This document shows positions 13,294 to 26,030 of a stretch of 64,000 nt of DNA, piece after piece (positions within the stretch are counted from its first letter, which is position 1; each line of letters opens with the position of its first letter). The translations under genes were made by a program, and so were the position numbers. The notes beneath the pieces were generated by a model, which saw only the letters and a list, made by a program, of their open reading frames with translations, ran no database searches and was not told the origin of the DNA. Source of the stretch: Serilophus lunatus. Its lineage: Eukaryota; Chordata; Aves; Passeriformes; Eurylaimidae. Where the stretch lies: contig VXBA01003761.1 in assembly GCA_013399895.1 (NCBI GenBank), positions 303,703-367,702 on the forward strand, in the 5' to 3' direction.

Positions 13294-13484
13294 TTTCTAA
13301 TCCAGGTTTACATAATTAAGCAATAATGACTACGGAGAAGGGCATTTCCTGGCAGTTAATGACTGGCTGGAGGATTTGAGGGCTTGAGGTAAAGCCAAGT
13401 GTTCTTAACACTGTCAGTCATTAATTGCCAGGAAATGCCCAACTCAGGACGTTATTACTGTTGTTATAAACCAAGAATAGAAAA
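13294..13484. repeat. Long imperfect inverted repeat with 28-bp pairable core
   Basis: The core arms are 13340-13367 and 13413-13440. They pair along all 28 positions: 26 Watson-Crick pairs plus two G·U pairs (13355 with 13425, 13366 with 13414) if the plus strand is transcribed. Arm similarity continues outward with mismatches and small gaps, for example 13321-13330 against 13451-13460 and 13304-13310 against 13467-13473. The 45-base loop holds two further small hairpins: 13381-13385 with 13392-13396, and 13399-13403 with 13407-13411. It could be a palindromic MITE, a deeply conserved hairpin-type repeat, or a structured RNA. I do not recognise a named family. Confidence 0.85.
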
Positions 13485-16400
13485 ATATAAAGAAAAAAGA
13501 CAGTAATTACCTTTTTAAAGTGTCAAAAGCTGAGTGCTGAACTGCCTGTCGCTATGGAGACAGAATTTTATTTATAGCATCAGTCTTTTGCTAGCATTTA
13601 AAGACTGCCTCAGTACCCAGAGGAGGGCAGGAGTTAGTTCTCAGGGCTCCATTAGGTATATAATTGGTAATTCAGAACATCAGCTCTGCCATGGGCCACA
13701 TAACATCTGCAGACATCAAGAGTATCACAAAACTTTACAACACTGATTACAAAATACTGGCAGCCACTCAAAACATTTTATAGTTACACATACCTTCGGA
13801 AAGCATTTCCAGTAGTTCCTGCTTTGATCTGCAGAGTATGTGTCTCTAAATAGGATCCTTGTAATGTCACATTGTGCTGTTTCCTAGAAATTAAGTACTT
13901 AGGGACCAGATCTTTAAAAGTGATTAATGCCATAGGCTTGTGCAGCCAGACTGTGATCACTAACTGATTTTATAATTGTGTAACTCCTGATTTCATTGGA
14001 ACAGCTCCTGATTTACACCATTTAGTATAAAGATTGAATTCAACTCACAGTGGGTAACAAACGCAAAGACAAAAACTGCTTCTTCTTTCAGGCCTCTGAA
14101 AGAAATTATTCAATAGTTGATTCATAAAGCAGCTAAAAATAAAAGTTATTTTGTTCCTTTTAGTGCTCATTTCCCAAAAGATTCTGTTGGCTTTTGTAAG
14201 GTACACTATTTAAAATCTGATCAATGCTTCAATGAACATAGTCTTCCAAATGAATTAATTGAAAAACTTAATTTCTACCACTTGGTTAATATGGAACAAT
14301 AATTAAGAAAAAAATGTCTAGTAAAGGACTTAGATACCTAAATCAGAATAAAAGCAGGACTGAGGTGCCTGGCAATAAAGTTGCAATCAAAAAACCCAAA
14401 CATTTTCTTCATTTTGACATCCTGTTAAATTTACTGACTCTCAGATTCATAAATTCTTGCTCGGTGCACAGAAGGTCTGATCTCTTAGATATTCTCCCAA
14501 TAGATGAACCAGACATCAACAAAATAATTTAATTTTAAAATAAAATTAGATGAGACAGATAGGTGGCTTCCACTTCCACCTCTTCTCTTCTCCACCCTGT
14601 GTAGCATACTAGTAGTATGAGTACTCAGCCAATAATACAAGTACTATACAACACCAAACACTGACCCTAAGGCTCTCTAATCCCTGCTGAGTGCCCAAAC
14701 CATTATTACAGGGTGAGGATTCCTTTTGTGCTAGGTTTCCAGCTCCATTAATCTCACATCCTTTGCTGACTGCAGCAGAGATCATCAGAGGGGTACTTGT
14801 GTTTCTTTATTTGGCCACTTTTCAAAACAGAAGCCTGGGTTTTCTGAACCAAAAGAAACCCTTATCTCAGGACTGACATTTGAAACATGGGTCTTTAATC
14901 ACCTCTCTATAAATGCAAGCACAGAATTTGCGCTTAGTGAAATTAACATACTTAGCATAGTATTTATGCTTCAGAGAAAGGTGAAAACAGCATCTCCCTC
15001 TTCTCCCTCCTCTCTCACCTCATAATTTTCCTTTCCTAGGGTATCATCCATTCACAGGTTGAGCCACACAACTGGCTTTAGGCAGATGTGACTTTGCTTT
15101 GCTTGTTCTGTGAGATGCTGTCTAGAAGCTTTATTAGCTCAAGCACTGTGCCATGCTGGTGTGGCTGTATGGCTCCTGGACTGATGTGACACATATCAGC
15201 CACAATCAGCTACCGTCAGAGAGAACATATCTTCAGACTGGTGATTAGAGGAGAAGCTGCCTAGAATTCATCCTGGGCACCAAACACTTAAAATTTAGGG
15301 GCTACAAAGCCTTTGTTAGGTTTAGGTGATGCTAGATACCAGTAAAACCTTCTTTACTTTTCTGAACAGTCCTCAACCTACTATTCAAGATAGATGCTGC
15401 AGCATCTTCACTGTAAGCAGCAGTCCACCAGAAGCTGGGCGGCTCTCCCCAGTTCTGGAATTTAGTGCCTCAGCATTGCAAAATTAGTGATTTTACTCAG
15501 AGCTGACATTTCTTCTGTTCTGGTACATGAGCCAATGATGTACTGGATGATGTAGCAGCAGACATATCTGTCACAGCCAATTCAAGAGCATAGCAGAGGC
15601 CTCAGTGATATGCAGTGGTGAGGAAAGCTTCGGGACGAGATTCTGTTTTAAACATGATACTGTGGCTTCTCTCCTGCTCAGTGATCTCCTGTGGCAGACA
15701 CAGCTGGTTGGCAGATGTGGCCAATCAACCTTATCTTATATAAGAAGTCACAGAGTAGTTAAGAGGATGTGGCGCTGCTCTGTGAATGCATAAGACAGAT
15801 CTAGATGGGGAAGGGAGGGGGGTGAAGATAGAGGCATTGGCTTTATCCCAGGAGAATCAGTATTTCTGTATTTGCAGGAGGGGAGAAAAAAAGAGTGATT
15901 TTTTTTTCCTTAGGTCAATGTAAACTCTTGGCCTTTGGTCACAATGTCAAGTTTTTCTTTTGCATTATTAAATCATGATAACTTCCAGATTTCTTGATGA
16001 AGTATGTTCCATATATATTTCTCTCTCTCTTTTTTTTTTTTTTTTTTAATAACAGAGCATCTATCAGAACAACACCATTCCATAGCATAATTTTATCTCC
16101 ATCAGTTCAACAGTGATGTACTTCCCACTTGACTAGAAAAAATATCTATCCTGTATCTAAATACTAAAAATGCTTAAGTATAGATCATTCTCCTAGCTGT
16201 TATTTTGACTGTTTTATTCTGGAATTTTCACCTTCCCCTTCTTCACTGATTCATAAAATATAAGAAGTGAAATATAGCTAAAATGTTAGAACAGACCTAC
16301 ATTCTTGCAAACATTGCTACACAATCTTCTTTGTAGATGTATTTAGGAACAGAGCATTGCTGCAGAGCTCATTGCTTGGAAGAGTGAGAACTACTCAGCG

Positions 16401-17439
16401 TGCTCACCAAAAATGTGGTTTTGACAGTTATTATCCTAGTACCTACTCTAATGACCAAACTTATTCTAATGGTAGTTGTGAATACTACAAAACATTTGAG
16501 GACCTCATAGCCAAAAGCAGTAGGGCTGAAGCCATATGTATCCTTTCATAAGAAACAGGAAACAAAAACTGGATTTGGAGTTTTTCTGCTTGAATCAGGA
16601 ATGTCAGATTGTCAGCAATGATCCCACACTTGCAGATTCCAGATTCCCCAGCACACATCAGGCAGCCTGTTCCATGTTCTTTCAGAGAACTGCAAAATGA
16701 CAACTGTATTAATAGTTTTTTGTTCCTATTTAGATATGTTTAGCCTCATTGCCTAGACTGGAGAAGCAAACATACTCTTATTTTCAAGGAAGGCTTATGC
16801 AAAAGACTAAGGAAAACTTCTAAGGACCCTTAAAACAAAAGATGCTTATGTACAGAAACAACCAGAAGGTGTGAACGTGCTCCTCCTTGCTTTTCAGGTT
16901 TAGGAATTGGCAACATGTCCTTTGGATTCTAGCTTTGAACAAGAAATAATTTAGATATATGCAGGAGTTTGCTCACTGTGACCGTTAGATTTACTATGAA
17001 CCCTGGAGATATTACAGAGGCTCTATTTTTTCTAGTAAATTTTTAAAAAGTAACAAATTATAAAAAACTGAAGATACCAACTTAGGAAATTGGGATTGCA
17101 TTGTTTAAACACCTTTCTTATTCAGTGGCACAGTTCATAGAACAATAACTCAACATTGTGAAATCTGAATAATTTAAGATCTACTATATATAGCTAGAGC
17201 ACATTATCCCATAGCCTAAGGGTCAGCATGTTTCTTGACATTTACAATAAGCTTTATTATTTTATACCTCATTGGACATCCATAATCAACTTTATTAGCA
17301 AAGGTAAACCTGGTAACAATCTTAACTGCACGCAGCATTAGCGAGTATCCTCAAGCTTGGCCCAACAGCTAAAAGTACATTTTTTCTCTCAAGTCATGAT
17401 AAGTTGATTATTTATAAAAGGAAGACTAATTCTGGTAGA
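13485..17439. other. Unique AT-rich non-coding DNA, no gene seen
   Basis: The longest open frames are about 72 codons (14314-14532 plus, 16485-16703 minus), with no recognisable protein features. A poly-pyrimidine run lies at 16021-16047. An X-box-like near-palindrome lies at 13548-13561. No interspersed repeat is recognised. Confidence 0.55.
16021..16047. repeat. (CT)n followed by poly-T
   Basis: Five CT units run directly into 17 T residues. This is a simple polypyrimidine tract. It is too isolated, without a branch-point or exon context that I can support, to be called a splice acceptor. Confidence 0.8.
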
Positions 17440-17562
17440 GTTCAACACCAGATTGGATGGGGCTTTGAGCACCTTGGTCTAGTGGAAGATGTCCCTGTCT
17501 ACGGGAGGGTAGAACTGGGTGACCTTGAATGTCCCTTTCAGCCCAAATCCTTCTATGATTCA
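17440..17562 (+). mobile_element. CR1 LINE, short 3' tail
   Basis: The 123-bp segment matches the end of CR1 in sense orientation: the block beginning GTTCAACACCAGATTGGATG, then a match to the GGTCTAGTGGAAG block, and finally TTCTATGATTCAA at the 3' terminus. It is strongly 5' truncated and diverged, so inactive. It appears to belong to the same broad CR1 group as the copy at 7311-7833 and the outer copy at 29511-30893. Confidence 0.93.
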
Positions 17563-17766
17563 ACCTTTTTTTTGAAGACGAAATTCTTTCATATTGGATA
17601 TAATTTTTTTCATACCTTTCCCCATTCACAAATATGAAAAATTATATATATTTTTAATTAAATTTCTCTCTACCAAAGTTAACTTTTTATGAAAAAAATA
17701 CTCGCTCAAGTCCAAATCACATAAAATATTTGCCAAAATCATATACAAATGTTTTCATGAAAAAAA

Positions 17767-18216
17767 TGTGGTGGTGTCTTGGGTTAGCTGAGGCTGAGAA
17801 AACTATCTCTGTTTTGACTCTAGTTTAAATAAAGAGANCGCCTCAGCTCCTCGTCTGGCCTGGGACCTCGCCGAGGGAAGCAGTGCTGCCAGCCTCTGTG
17901 CTTTCCTGCCATCTTGGAGTCACCACGTGCCTGGCTGTGCTGCTGCTCTTCCCCCCCACCACAGCCATCAGCACCTCCTGCCACCTCCTTCAGATTAACT
18001 GAACTTTTTCGGACATTGAAACGAGGAATAAGTTTGGGGGTTTTTTTGTTGTTCTTTGTTCATTTGTGGAACTGGTGTGGGTGGGGGTGTTGGCGGATGG
18101 TTTTGGGGCTTTTGGGAGGTGGTTATTGGGCTTTCTTCCGGGGAGGGGTCGGTATTTTAATATTTTGAAGTTATTTTTTTTCCTTCAAAATAAATTCTTA
18201 TTTTCTTTAATACCTC
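17767..18216 (+). mobile_element. Putative solo LTR or unclassified repeat, GC/G-rich
   Basis: This roughly 450-bp island differs sharply from its surroundings. A TGT-type start near 17767-17775 leads into a C-rich block (17850-17990), then a G-rich block (18050-18150), then an AATAAA signal at about 18190 followed by T-rich DNA. That order, with a late polyadenylation signal, fits an endogenous retrovirus long terminal repeat left behind as a solo copy. I cannot define exact ends or a target-site duplication, and I see no internal retroviral genes. The 84-codon frame at 17914-18168 is a translation of these biased blocks, not a protein. The N at 17838 lies inside it. It could instead be a small CpG-bearing unique region. 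Confidence 0.4.
18079..18148 (+). other. G-rich tract with G-quadruplex potential
   Basis: Runs of three or more G occur at 18079-18081, 18083-18087, 18105-18108, 18114-18116, 18128-18130, 18140-18143 and 18145-18148. Several spacers are longer than seven bases, so only parts meet the usual quadruplex rule. It lies inside the LTR-like island and may be one of that element's features. Confidence 0.5.
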
Positions 18217-21200
18217 TGTATCCACGAATTATTAATCAATAATTTGCCCATCAAACCAGGGCAGGTGGAAAGTACATCTTTGTTTTCTTTTAAAAACAAA
18301 AGTTAAAAATGTTTTATGACAGATGATAAAATTAGGGATCAGCATTAAATTAAACAATAGGAATGGTATTGACTTTGTGTATGTTCATGATGAAAAGACA
18401 GATGCATAAGCAAAATTTTACTTGGAATTCCTAATATGTACTTTTGGGTGAGTATCAACTCACCAGATGATTATTAAACATTAAGGAGCCAAAATTAGAA
18501 TCACATAGTGAAAGAACAGGTATCTGTTATTTTTGAGCATCACAATACACATATATTACGAAGCCAACACTCTGACTCTAGATTGGGTTTTCCTGACATT
18601 TAGATCTCTCTATAATTCATGTATGGGACAGTACCATCACAGTACAAAGTCAAATGGGCTTCATGACAAAAAAGAAAGGATCTGTAATGCTGGAGTCTGC
18701 TACTCAAGACAGGATGGGTAACATGGACCATACTTTCTATAAGATCAGGACACATAACCATTCCTCCAGCTAAAAAAACTTAAGGAAGTTGTCAACTGAA
18801 GGTATTAGAAATTATTTTGATGCTGAAGTGCAAATACACTCAATCCAAACACTATTGAAAGAATGTAGTGAGCTTTGAAATGTGTCTCTAAAACTCAAAT
18901 GGAGCCCAAGTTACTTCTTGCATGTTCTCACATTCACTTTGACAGGTCAGTGCACTCATTGGTTGTGCCCTGTCTTCTGCTTGTGCTGCTTAAAACTGAG
19001 CAAGGCTCTTGTTTGACAGCTGCAAAGGATATGATGGAACTCAGTAAAACAATCAGAGCTTTCTTGAAAGGTATGACTTGCTTGGGATGGGCTCTCCCAT
19101 GATATGGCACAGCTTCTTATTCATAGCCTCAGTGCTTTTCTGTACCTCCTGTTGCTGGATCTCTGCTACCTGTCTCAATTCACAAGTTCAATAGCTTTGG
19201 AAGGGAACTCCCAGTTGAAAAAGAAGAATTTGGAAATACCCTTTTTGGTCTGAGAGTAGGAAAATGTACACAGGGAGAAAACATGGTCTGACATGATGGA
19301 TTGAACAGAAAATGGATAAGTGCTCATGTTTGTATTTAATTGGAAACATCCAACATGCAGAGGTTATTCTTCTAACATGAATAAAAAATGTTACTCTTTC
19401 AGGTACATCATGAAATATAATAATGCAAATTCTAGTTAGTGACTCACAAAATTTCCTCAGCAGATTACTTCTACCGGTATTTTTGGACACATTACTAAAT
19501 GATCAGTAACAGTCAGCATTTTCATAGCATGAACTACAGTTTTCTCAGAAACCAACTTCAATAAGGATTAAGGCCACATCTTCAGCACAAGTGGTTGTGT
19601 TGAATGACCTCATCATATGAAAACGAATCTACAACCAGATGTCATTAGGTATTCCAAATACCTGTTGAAATTTTCCCCTTAAACCAAAAAAAAAAGCACA
19701 AGGAAATAGGAGTTGGACTACGACTCCTGGTACCTCTCAACTCTGGATACTGCCTACAAATAGAAAAATATTCGTTGCTTTTCTGAGGAGGTTTCTTACT
19801 ACTGGATTCTGCAGTTCTTCTGTTAGTCAGGGTTTCGAAGCCACAGGATGCAGGTCCTTCAGAGGAGGAAATTGCTCACACAGCTGAACACTTCCTTCTG
19901 TAGTTCATGTACTTGGAGTGCACAGCCAAAAGTAGTTGCCATTACCAATACTAAGGCAGCCCTAGTTCAGAGTGAAACTAAGGTGAATCTAATGAGGAAA
20001 CACAGGCCATAATTTCAGTTATGTGAAGGTGGTGAAAACAAGCACTAGTGCTAACAATGCTGTTCTCACTGTGGAACATACTCTTCCCTTGCCCTGGCAG
20101 GCCATTCCATGCCTTTGTCATTCCTTCCATTGTGCCAGCATGAAAGTTTGTACAGCTGAACAATGACTCAGTGTGGGGAACTGATCCAACTGAAAATTGA
20201 CTTTTCTTTCTTTTTTTTTCTGCCTGTGTTACTCTTACTCTCTCTCAATTCTGATTCACTGTGTGGCCACAAGAAAACTTGTTCCAGTAAAAGTAAAGGC
20301 TCAGCAAAAAGAAAGAAGCAAGTTCCACTACACTGTAAGTGCTGGATTTTATTAACTGAAAATGATCCTTTGGAGCTCTAGAATACTCCCAGCTACAAAA
20401 CTAACTTGCTGTATGGTGTGTGGCAAGTTGCTCCAAGTCTCCGTTCTCTGATTCATTCTATTTAGACTATATGTTCTTCAAAGCAGAAATGTTTTGCTTA
20501 TTGTGTATCATGTAATTAATTCCTAGCCTAGGTAAGTGAACTGTAGTCATAAAAAATAATTTATAAATAATGATTTCTCTGGGAAAAAGCTGTTTACTTA
20601 AGGGATGCATGTTAGCTGATGGAAGTGCAAAGCAATCATGACCTTGTGCAGTACTGTCCTATATTGAAAACTGCAGACTGTGATATCCTGTTTATTAATG
20701 AGATCAAATTTCATTATGAAGTCAAGAAACTCTCATAAAGAGACTTACCTAATAAAAAAATTTGCATTATATCCAATCTCTTTAAAAATAACAAATTGGG
20801 CATTTGAAATGCTACAGATTTTTTTCTTGTTCATGAGGTAAAATAATCTAAACATTTTTTCTGCATTTTAATTTTTAGGCTAGCTGGGCATATATTGAGT
20901 CATAAAATTACTGAAACTGTTCTTTGATGTGATCTGGGGAGAGGAAGAAGGAGATTTAATTTTCAGATTATTTTTATAACTTTTACATTAGTGTGTCAGA
21001 GCAGTGTGAATGGATTATACCTGAGACAAGAAAGTTGTTCCATACATGAAGTAATTTTAACAAGGGGTTCCTAGGATCATCAATGGATCCTCTCTGGCAC
21101 TTCATCACCTTAGAGGCTTCTGGGGGGCTGTTAGTGCCTAAGGTTTCACTTTTGCACCAAGACTTTTCCTTGGGGCTGTATTTCTGTTTCTCTTTCCTAC

Positions 21201-21289
21201 AAACAAGGCTATTGGAGAAACATTGTGGGAATATGCCCCATAAAAATTCACAAAGTTGTCTCTTCTAGATTATTCTCCATAGTTTTCTG

Positions 21290-21450
21290 GCATATATTTC
21301 ACAAAAGGAAGGATCTCTGCGTTTTGGCAGATGGTTACCCTGGTGATAGAGACGCAGTTCGACCAGCATTTCTACCCTTGCGGCTACTGAGGGAGCTAAG
21401 CGGAGATCGCTTTAGTAGGAGATACACAACAAAGCATGGATATCACTGAT
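21290..21450. other. CpG-clustered patch, possible conserved element or exon
   Basis: Six CpGs lie within about 100 bases (21319-21420) in CpG-poor DNA, and a GGTTACC half-site lies near 21333. A plus-strand frame is open across it (21225-21449, 74 codons) and ends TGA. Its second half is rich in charged residues, unlike the chance frames elsewhere. A weak AG acceptor near 21306 is possible, but there is no strong polypyrimidine tract. I cannot choose between a regulatory element, a terminal exon and chance. Confidence 0.25.
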
Positions 21451-24400
21451 TTAAATTAGTAACAGCTACACTGAGTGTGATGTATATTATGTAATCAAGA
21501 GGAGATCCCTTACTTCAGGGACCTTGTAGGCCATACTTTTCATCCTATACTGAAATGCTGATGTTTTTTAAAAATCATTTTTGCTTTGCCAGTGTCTCAG
21601 TAGGAGTTTAAGAAGTCAGTTGCAGCCAATTGTACTTTCTCCTCTCTCTCTAAAAGGGATAAAGCTTTCAACTATTTGAATAAACTGTGATCACATCTTC
21701 ATTTGTCAGTAATGGGATTACCACACTGATAAAAGAGACTTCAGACAAACATACATGTTTAAGATTGGTGTAAATTACCCAAGAGGATCGGGAAAATCTT
21801 TTGGGCTCCTTAGGACCCACCCCTCCCTCTCTGAAAGCTGGCTGGCACCAAGAGCCCTGAATAGGCTGGGACCAGCTGACCATTCCCTGCTGGGGGTTGT
21901 GGCTGTTTTCCTGTGCACATGCTCATTGAAGTGGAAAATACAATTATACACATCCAAGTTCGCAGTTAATTTTCTGCCTATAGCTAACAAGCTAAAAATT
22001 TTTCAACTCATTGATTTTATCTCTGAATGAAGATGATGTCATAAATCTTGGTCAACTAATGATGATTAAGAGATAAAGGCAACCTGAGAAAAATATAAGT
22101 GCTGTTGTTGCTAAATGCCAACGGACTCCATGGTGAGATAATCTTTTTAACATGGCGACCCATCCCTCATACAAAATGTTTGTCCGAAGATCCATTTGTG
22201 AAAGAGAACAAATGGGGAAATCTGAAAGCAAGCAGGAAAGATATGAGTGAGAAATGAGACGCAAATTCAAATCCTGTTAGGGCTAAAGAAAAAGAAAGGC
22301 TGGAAAATAATCCTACTTTGAGTCTTTATAATGAATTGCATATTACAATACGGAGGGATTGCACAGGAGGATTCTAAACCTCTGTAGAGAGCAAGCATAG
22401 GGATTAGTTAGCTCTATAGTTGTCTTCAACTTCATGAGGTCTTGATTCTGCCATCCATATACCTTTCCAGTGGATTTTACTTGTACTGGCACCAGAGAGA
22501 TTCCTTGTTTGGCTAAATATATGGGCTGCAAAGCTGAGTGTTTATATTGGAAACTGAGAAATATAACTTGAGTATGTGGGTTGATCTAGTGGGAAATAAC
22601 TTCACTGAATTACATCAGAATTATATATGCAAAACTCAGGAAAAAAAAGTAAAGAAAGAATTGCTGAAGAATTGCTGAATTAGAGAATTGCTATATATCA
22701 TACAGGGCTTTGAGTTACTAGCCAAAAAATATGATGTGGTAATATTGGCCAAAGATTTGCTGATGGCACTTTTTACATCTGATATGTTTTCTTGAATACA
22801 TTAAAATTCTTCATGGAAATTCATTGCAGTATTCAAAATTTCCTACTGGAATGATGCAAAGCTTCTGTTTTGCAGTTATTATGATGCAGAATATAACATA
22901 ACAAGCTTTTGATTAAGTTTTAGTATTTGAACGATATTTCATTCTAGAGAAAAGGAAGTCTGTGGTAAATGTTTTCTCTCAAAGGTTCAGAATGTTCTGG
23001 AACATGGATTTTCATTACTTTGATCTCATTCAAAAGCAGAATATATTTGAAGATCAATAAACTCAATGTGTAAGAAGTAAAGGTAGGTTTTGCTGATTAT
23101 AAAAAGTTTATCTCCTTTCTAAAGTCTTTCAAAGACTCTACTACAAGTATGCATAAGAAACAAAAGCTGTGACTTGTCACAGTTCCTCTGGTTGATTTTG
23201 GAAGAAGAAAAGGCAAGAATCAAGAGGAAGCAAAATGGCAAGGTGTTGATATGTGAAACATGAAAAATTAAAGTAGAAAATGGCTTTCCAGAATGGAAAT
23301 GGAATTCTAGTTGACATCCATTTTTATAGTGACAACTGTAACATAGTAGTCATTATATGTGACAGAAAATTAGGAAAAGAAAACCTTTTGACATTCTGAG
23401 AAGCATGAACAACTTGCCAAGTGAGAAGTTTTAATGTATTATATTTATATTGGCATACAGATAGTCTAAGTATAGATGAAAAGTGATTGAACATATTGAT
23501 TAAAGTAACAGACATAAACAGATTTTTGAGAGGTTATAACAGTAGGAGTAGTAGAAACCACTACACAAGAGGATGAGATTGTGTAATCAAAAAGTTGAGA
23601 AAAAGGGAAAAAGAACCTTATCAAGTGGTACAAAAAATGAGTCACCTATTTAAAGAAAAAGAACAACATTGCAGGAGACAGAATGCAGAAAGGGATAGAC
23701 AAAGGAGTCAGTCATAACTGAAGGAAGTAGTGAGTCTGAGAGAAAAGTAATAGAAAGGTATAGTCAGTGTCTCAGCAAGAAGCTGAGACACAGGCCAACA
23801 GTGAATTGGAAGGAAAAGTAATTAGCGAGTGTTCAAAATACAACTAAGCTATAAAATAAGGCAATGTGACTATTGAGAGGATTGCCAAGTAACCGGAGGA
23901 GTGAGCTAATAAGACTCAGCAGGTAAAAGAAGAGAGGCTTTTAGAACAGTTACATTTAGAGCTCAAGAGTTTCCAAATTATGTCATTATTTGTGGGTGCC
24001 AGTAGTGATCCAGAGTTGTGATGTGAATAGAGGGTGATGTGTTTCCCCAAACCTTCTCAATCATGTTGGGAGTCCTGCCTGATGCCTGCTTTTGATTCTA
24101 AGTACTAAAATTTGTCAAAAATCTCAAAGACACATCCTTAAATATTCGAGCCATTCCTTTCCCCTTCCTCACCTCATTGCGAATGTATTCCATAACAAGA
24201 GAAACCTCAAGGAAGGATGTTCTGATATTCTTTGAATGAAGTAAATGTTAAGTTCTAAAATCAGAACCCATCTACCTAGATGTTCTCCCATTGGCTACTT
24301 GCTATTTATAAAAATGTATATATTTCTATTTTTCTCCCTCCTCTTGGGCACTTCTTTTCCCAATAACAATTGAACTATACTTCTGAAAAATGTATAAATT

Positions 24401-25518
24401 GCTTGTTTGAGAGAGGGTTAACAAGGTTTTTGAAGCCTGTAATTCGAGCTGCGCTGTTTTATAGGAGTCATTCATCATAAGTCGTTGTGGTGTCATGTCA
24501 GAGGACACACTAGGAACATCAAATATACAGAGAAATTCTTTCAGGTATCTATGTGATGGCCTGAGTTTCATATATGCTGAACACTCAATATCTTCTTAAT
24601 AAATGTAATAAATAAGTTATTCCATACTGCCAAACACTCGAGTCTTTTGGAAATTCTGTCCTAAGGAGTACTGCTAAGAGAGTTAAAAGTCCAAGAACTC
24701 ATGGTTTTCAATTAGACTTATACTCCTATTTCCCTTGTGTACTTTTAGAAATCCTCTTCATGAAGAATTTTTAAAAATAATTGGCCCCAATCCTCAAATG
24801 TATTTTTAAGTTCTTGTGATTTCAAAGGGTCTTAGGCACAAAAAACTTTGGAGGATTAGGTACTTGGTATATATGAGCAGCCCAAGTCAAAGTTACACCA
24901 GGCTTTACTGGAAAAACAGACTTTAAAACTTGAGAACTGATAGAGATCACAGCAAATAGTAGCAGCATATTTTCTGTGAAGCTGCACTTAATGACCAGAC
25001 ACTGGAACAGCTGCATTTTCTGGGTAATTTGCAAGTGTGACATCAAAGCAAAAAATACAACATCTATTGTAGAGAGGGATGTATTAAAAAGAAAAGGTAG
25101 TAAACATTTTAAGGAGTACATAAACTGGGAACAACTGCACATTGCCTATCCAAGAGCAGTAGGATATCTCAGAAAGCATTTTTGTATACGAATTGGAAAT
25201 GGCAGGTATGGCCACTCAGTAGTAATAGTAACATAATCTCTGCTTTTTCATTCAGTTATTTCTCACAGTCTAAAGAATTTCTCAGACTTCTTCAGTTCTC
25301 TGTAGGAAATTAAATGCTGTCTCTAAAGATGTCAAACAGAATCTAATTCTTTACTGTTTTCGGTGACTCCTATTAAAACTGGATGGTCCTTGTTATTACA
25401 ATCTGCAAGAATAGTACTTAGTTTCTTATTTAAAAATCATGAAACTGAAGTGGAAGAATGCTAAGTCAAGTGTCTCATATCATAACAAGGAGTCTGTGGT
25501 ACAGCAGGAATCAAGACT

Positions 25519-25540
25519 CTAAATCTAAATCCAAATCCAA
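25519..25540. repeat. Short hexamer tandem repeat
   Basis: Two CTAAAT units are followed by about one and a half CCAAAT units, giving roughly 3.7 copies of a six-base period. This is simple slippage DNA. Confidence 0.75.
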
Positions 25541-26030
25541 GATAAGTGCTCTAACCCTTTGAGACTTAACTCTTTTCTGCAAGAGCAAGTTGCAAGAAGC
25601 AGCATGTATCTCTCTCGTGTATGTTGGACATACATTCACTAAACAGCCCACATCTCTCTGATTTTATTGCAAGACTGCTTATACCATCAAATGTTCATAT
25701 TTGTCTTCATCACCAAGCCACAACAAAGATATACTTTTGCATGTCAAGCCATCACCTCTCATATGATTGTGGATGCCTCCCTGAGGTGATAAAATCCAAA
25801 CTATTGTAACTGAACACATCTGTGTCATTCAAGCACTCTTCAATCCACATAGAAAGATTATTCATACAAAAATTGCTCAGACAAAGATTACTGTGTGATG
25901 ATCTGGGCCCAGCACACAATGATGTGGCTACAGTTTTTCAGATTATCAGACTTCTTGAGTGCAGGAAACAGAAATGTATGGTCACGAAAAACTGGTGGTG
26001 GTGAGAAGAAAATTGTGACATTTAACCACT

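Noticed and set aside
17914..18168. 84-codon frame in the GC-rich island
   Set aside because: It is a translation of strongly biased C-rich and G-rich blocks in an LTR-like repeat, rich in G, W and P with no domain.
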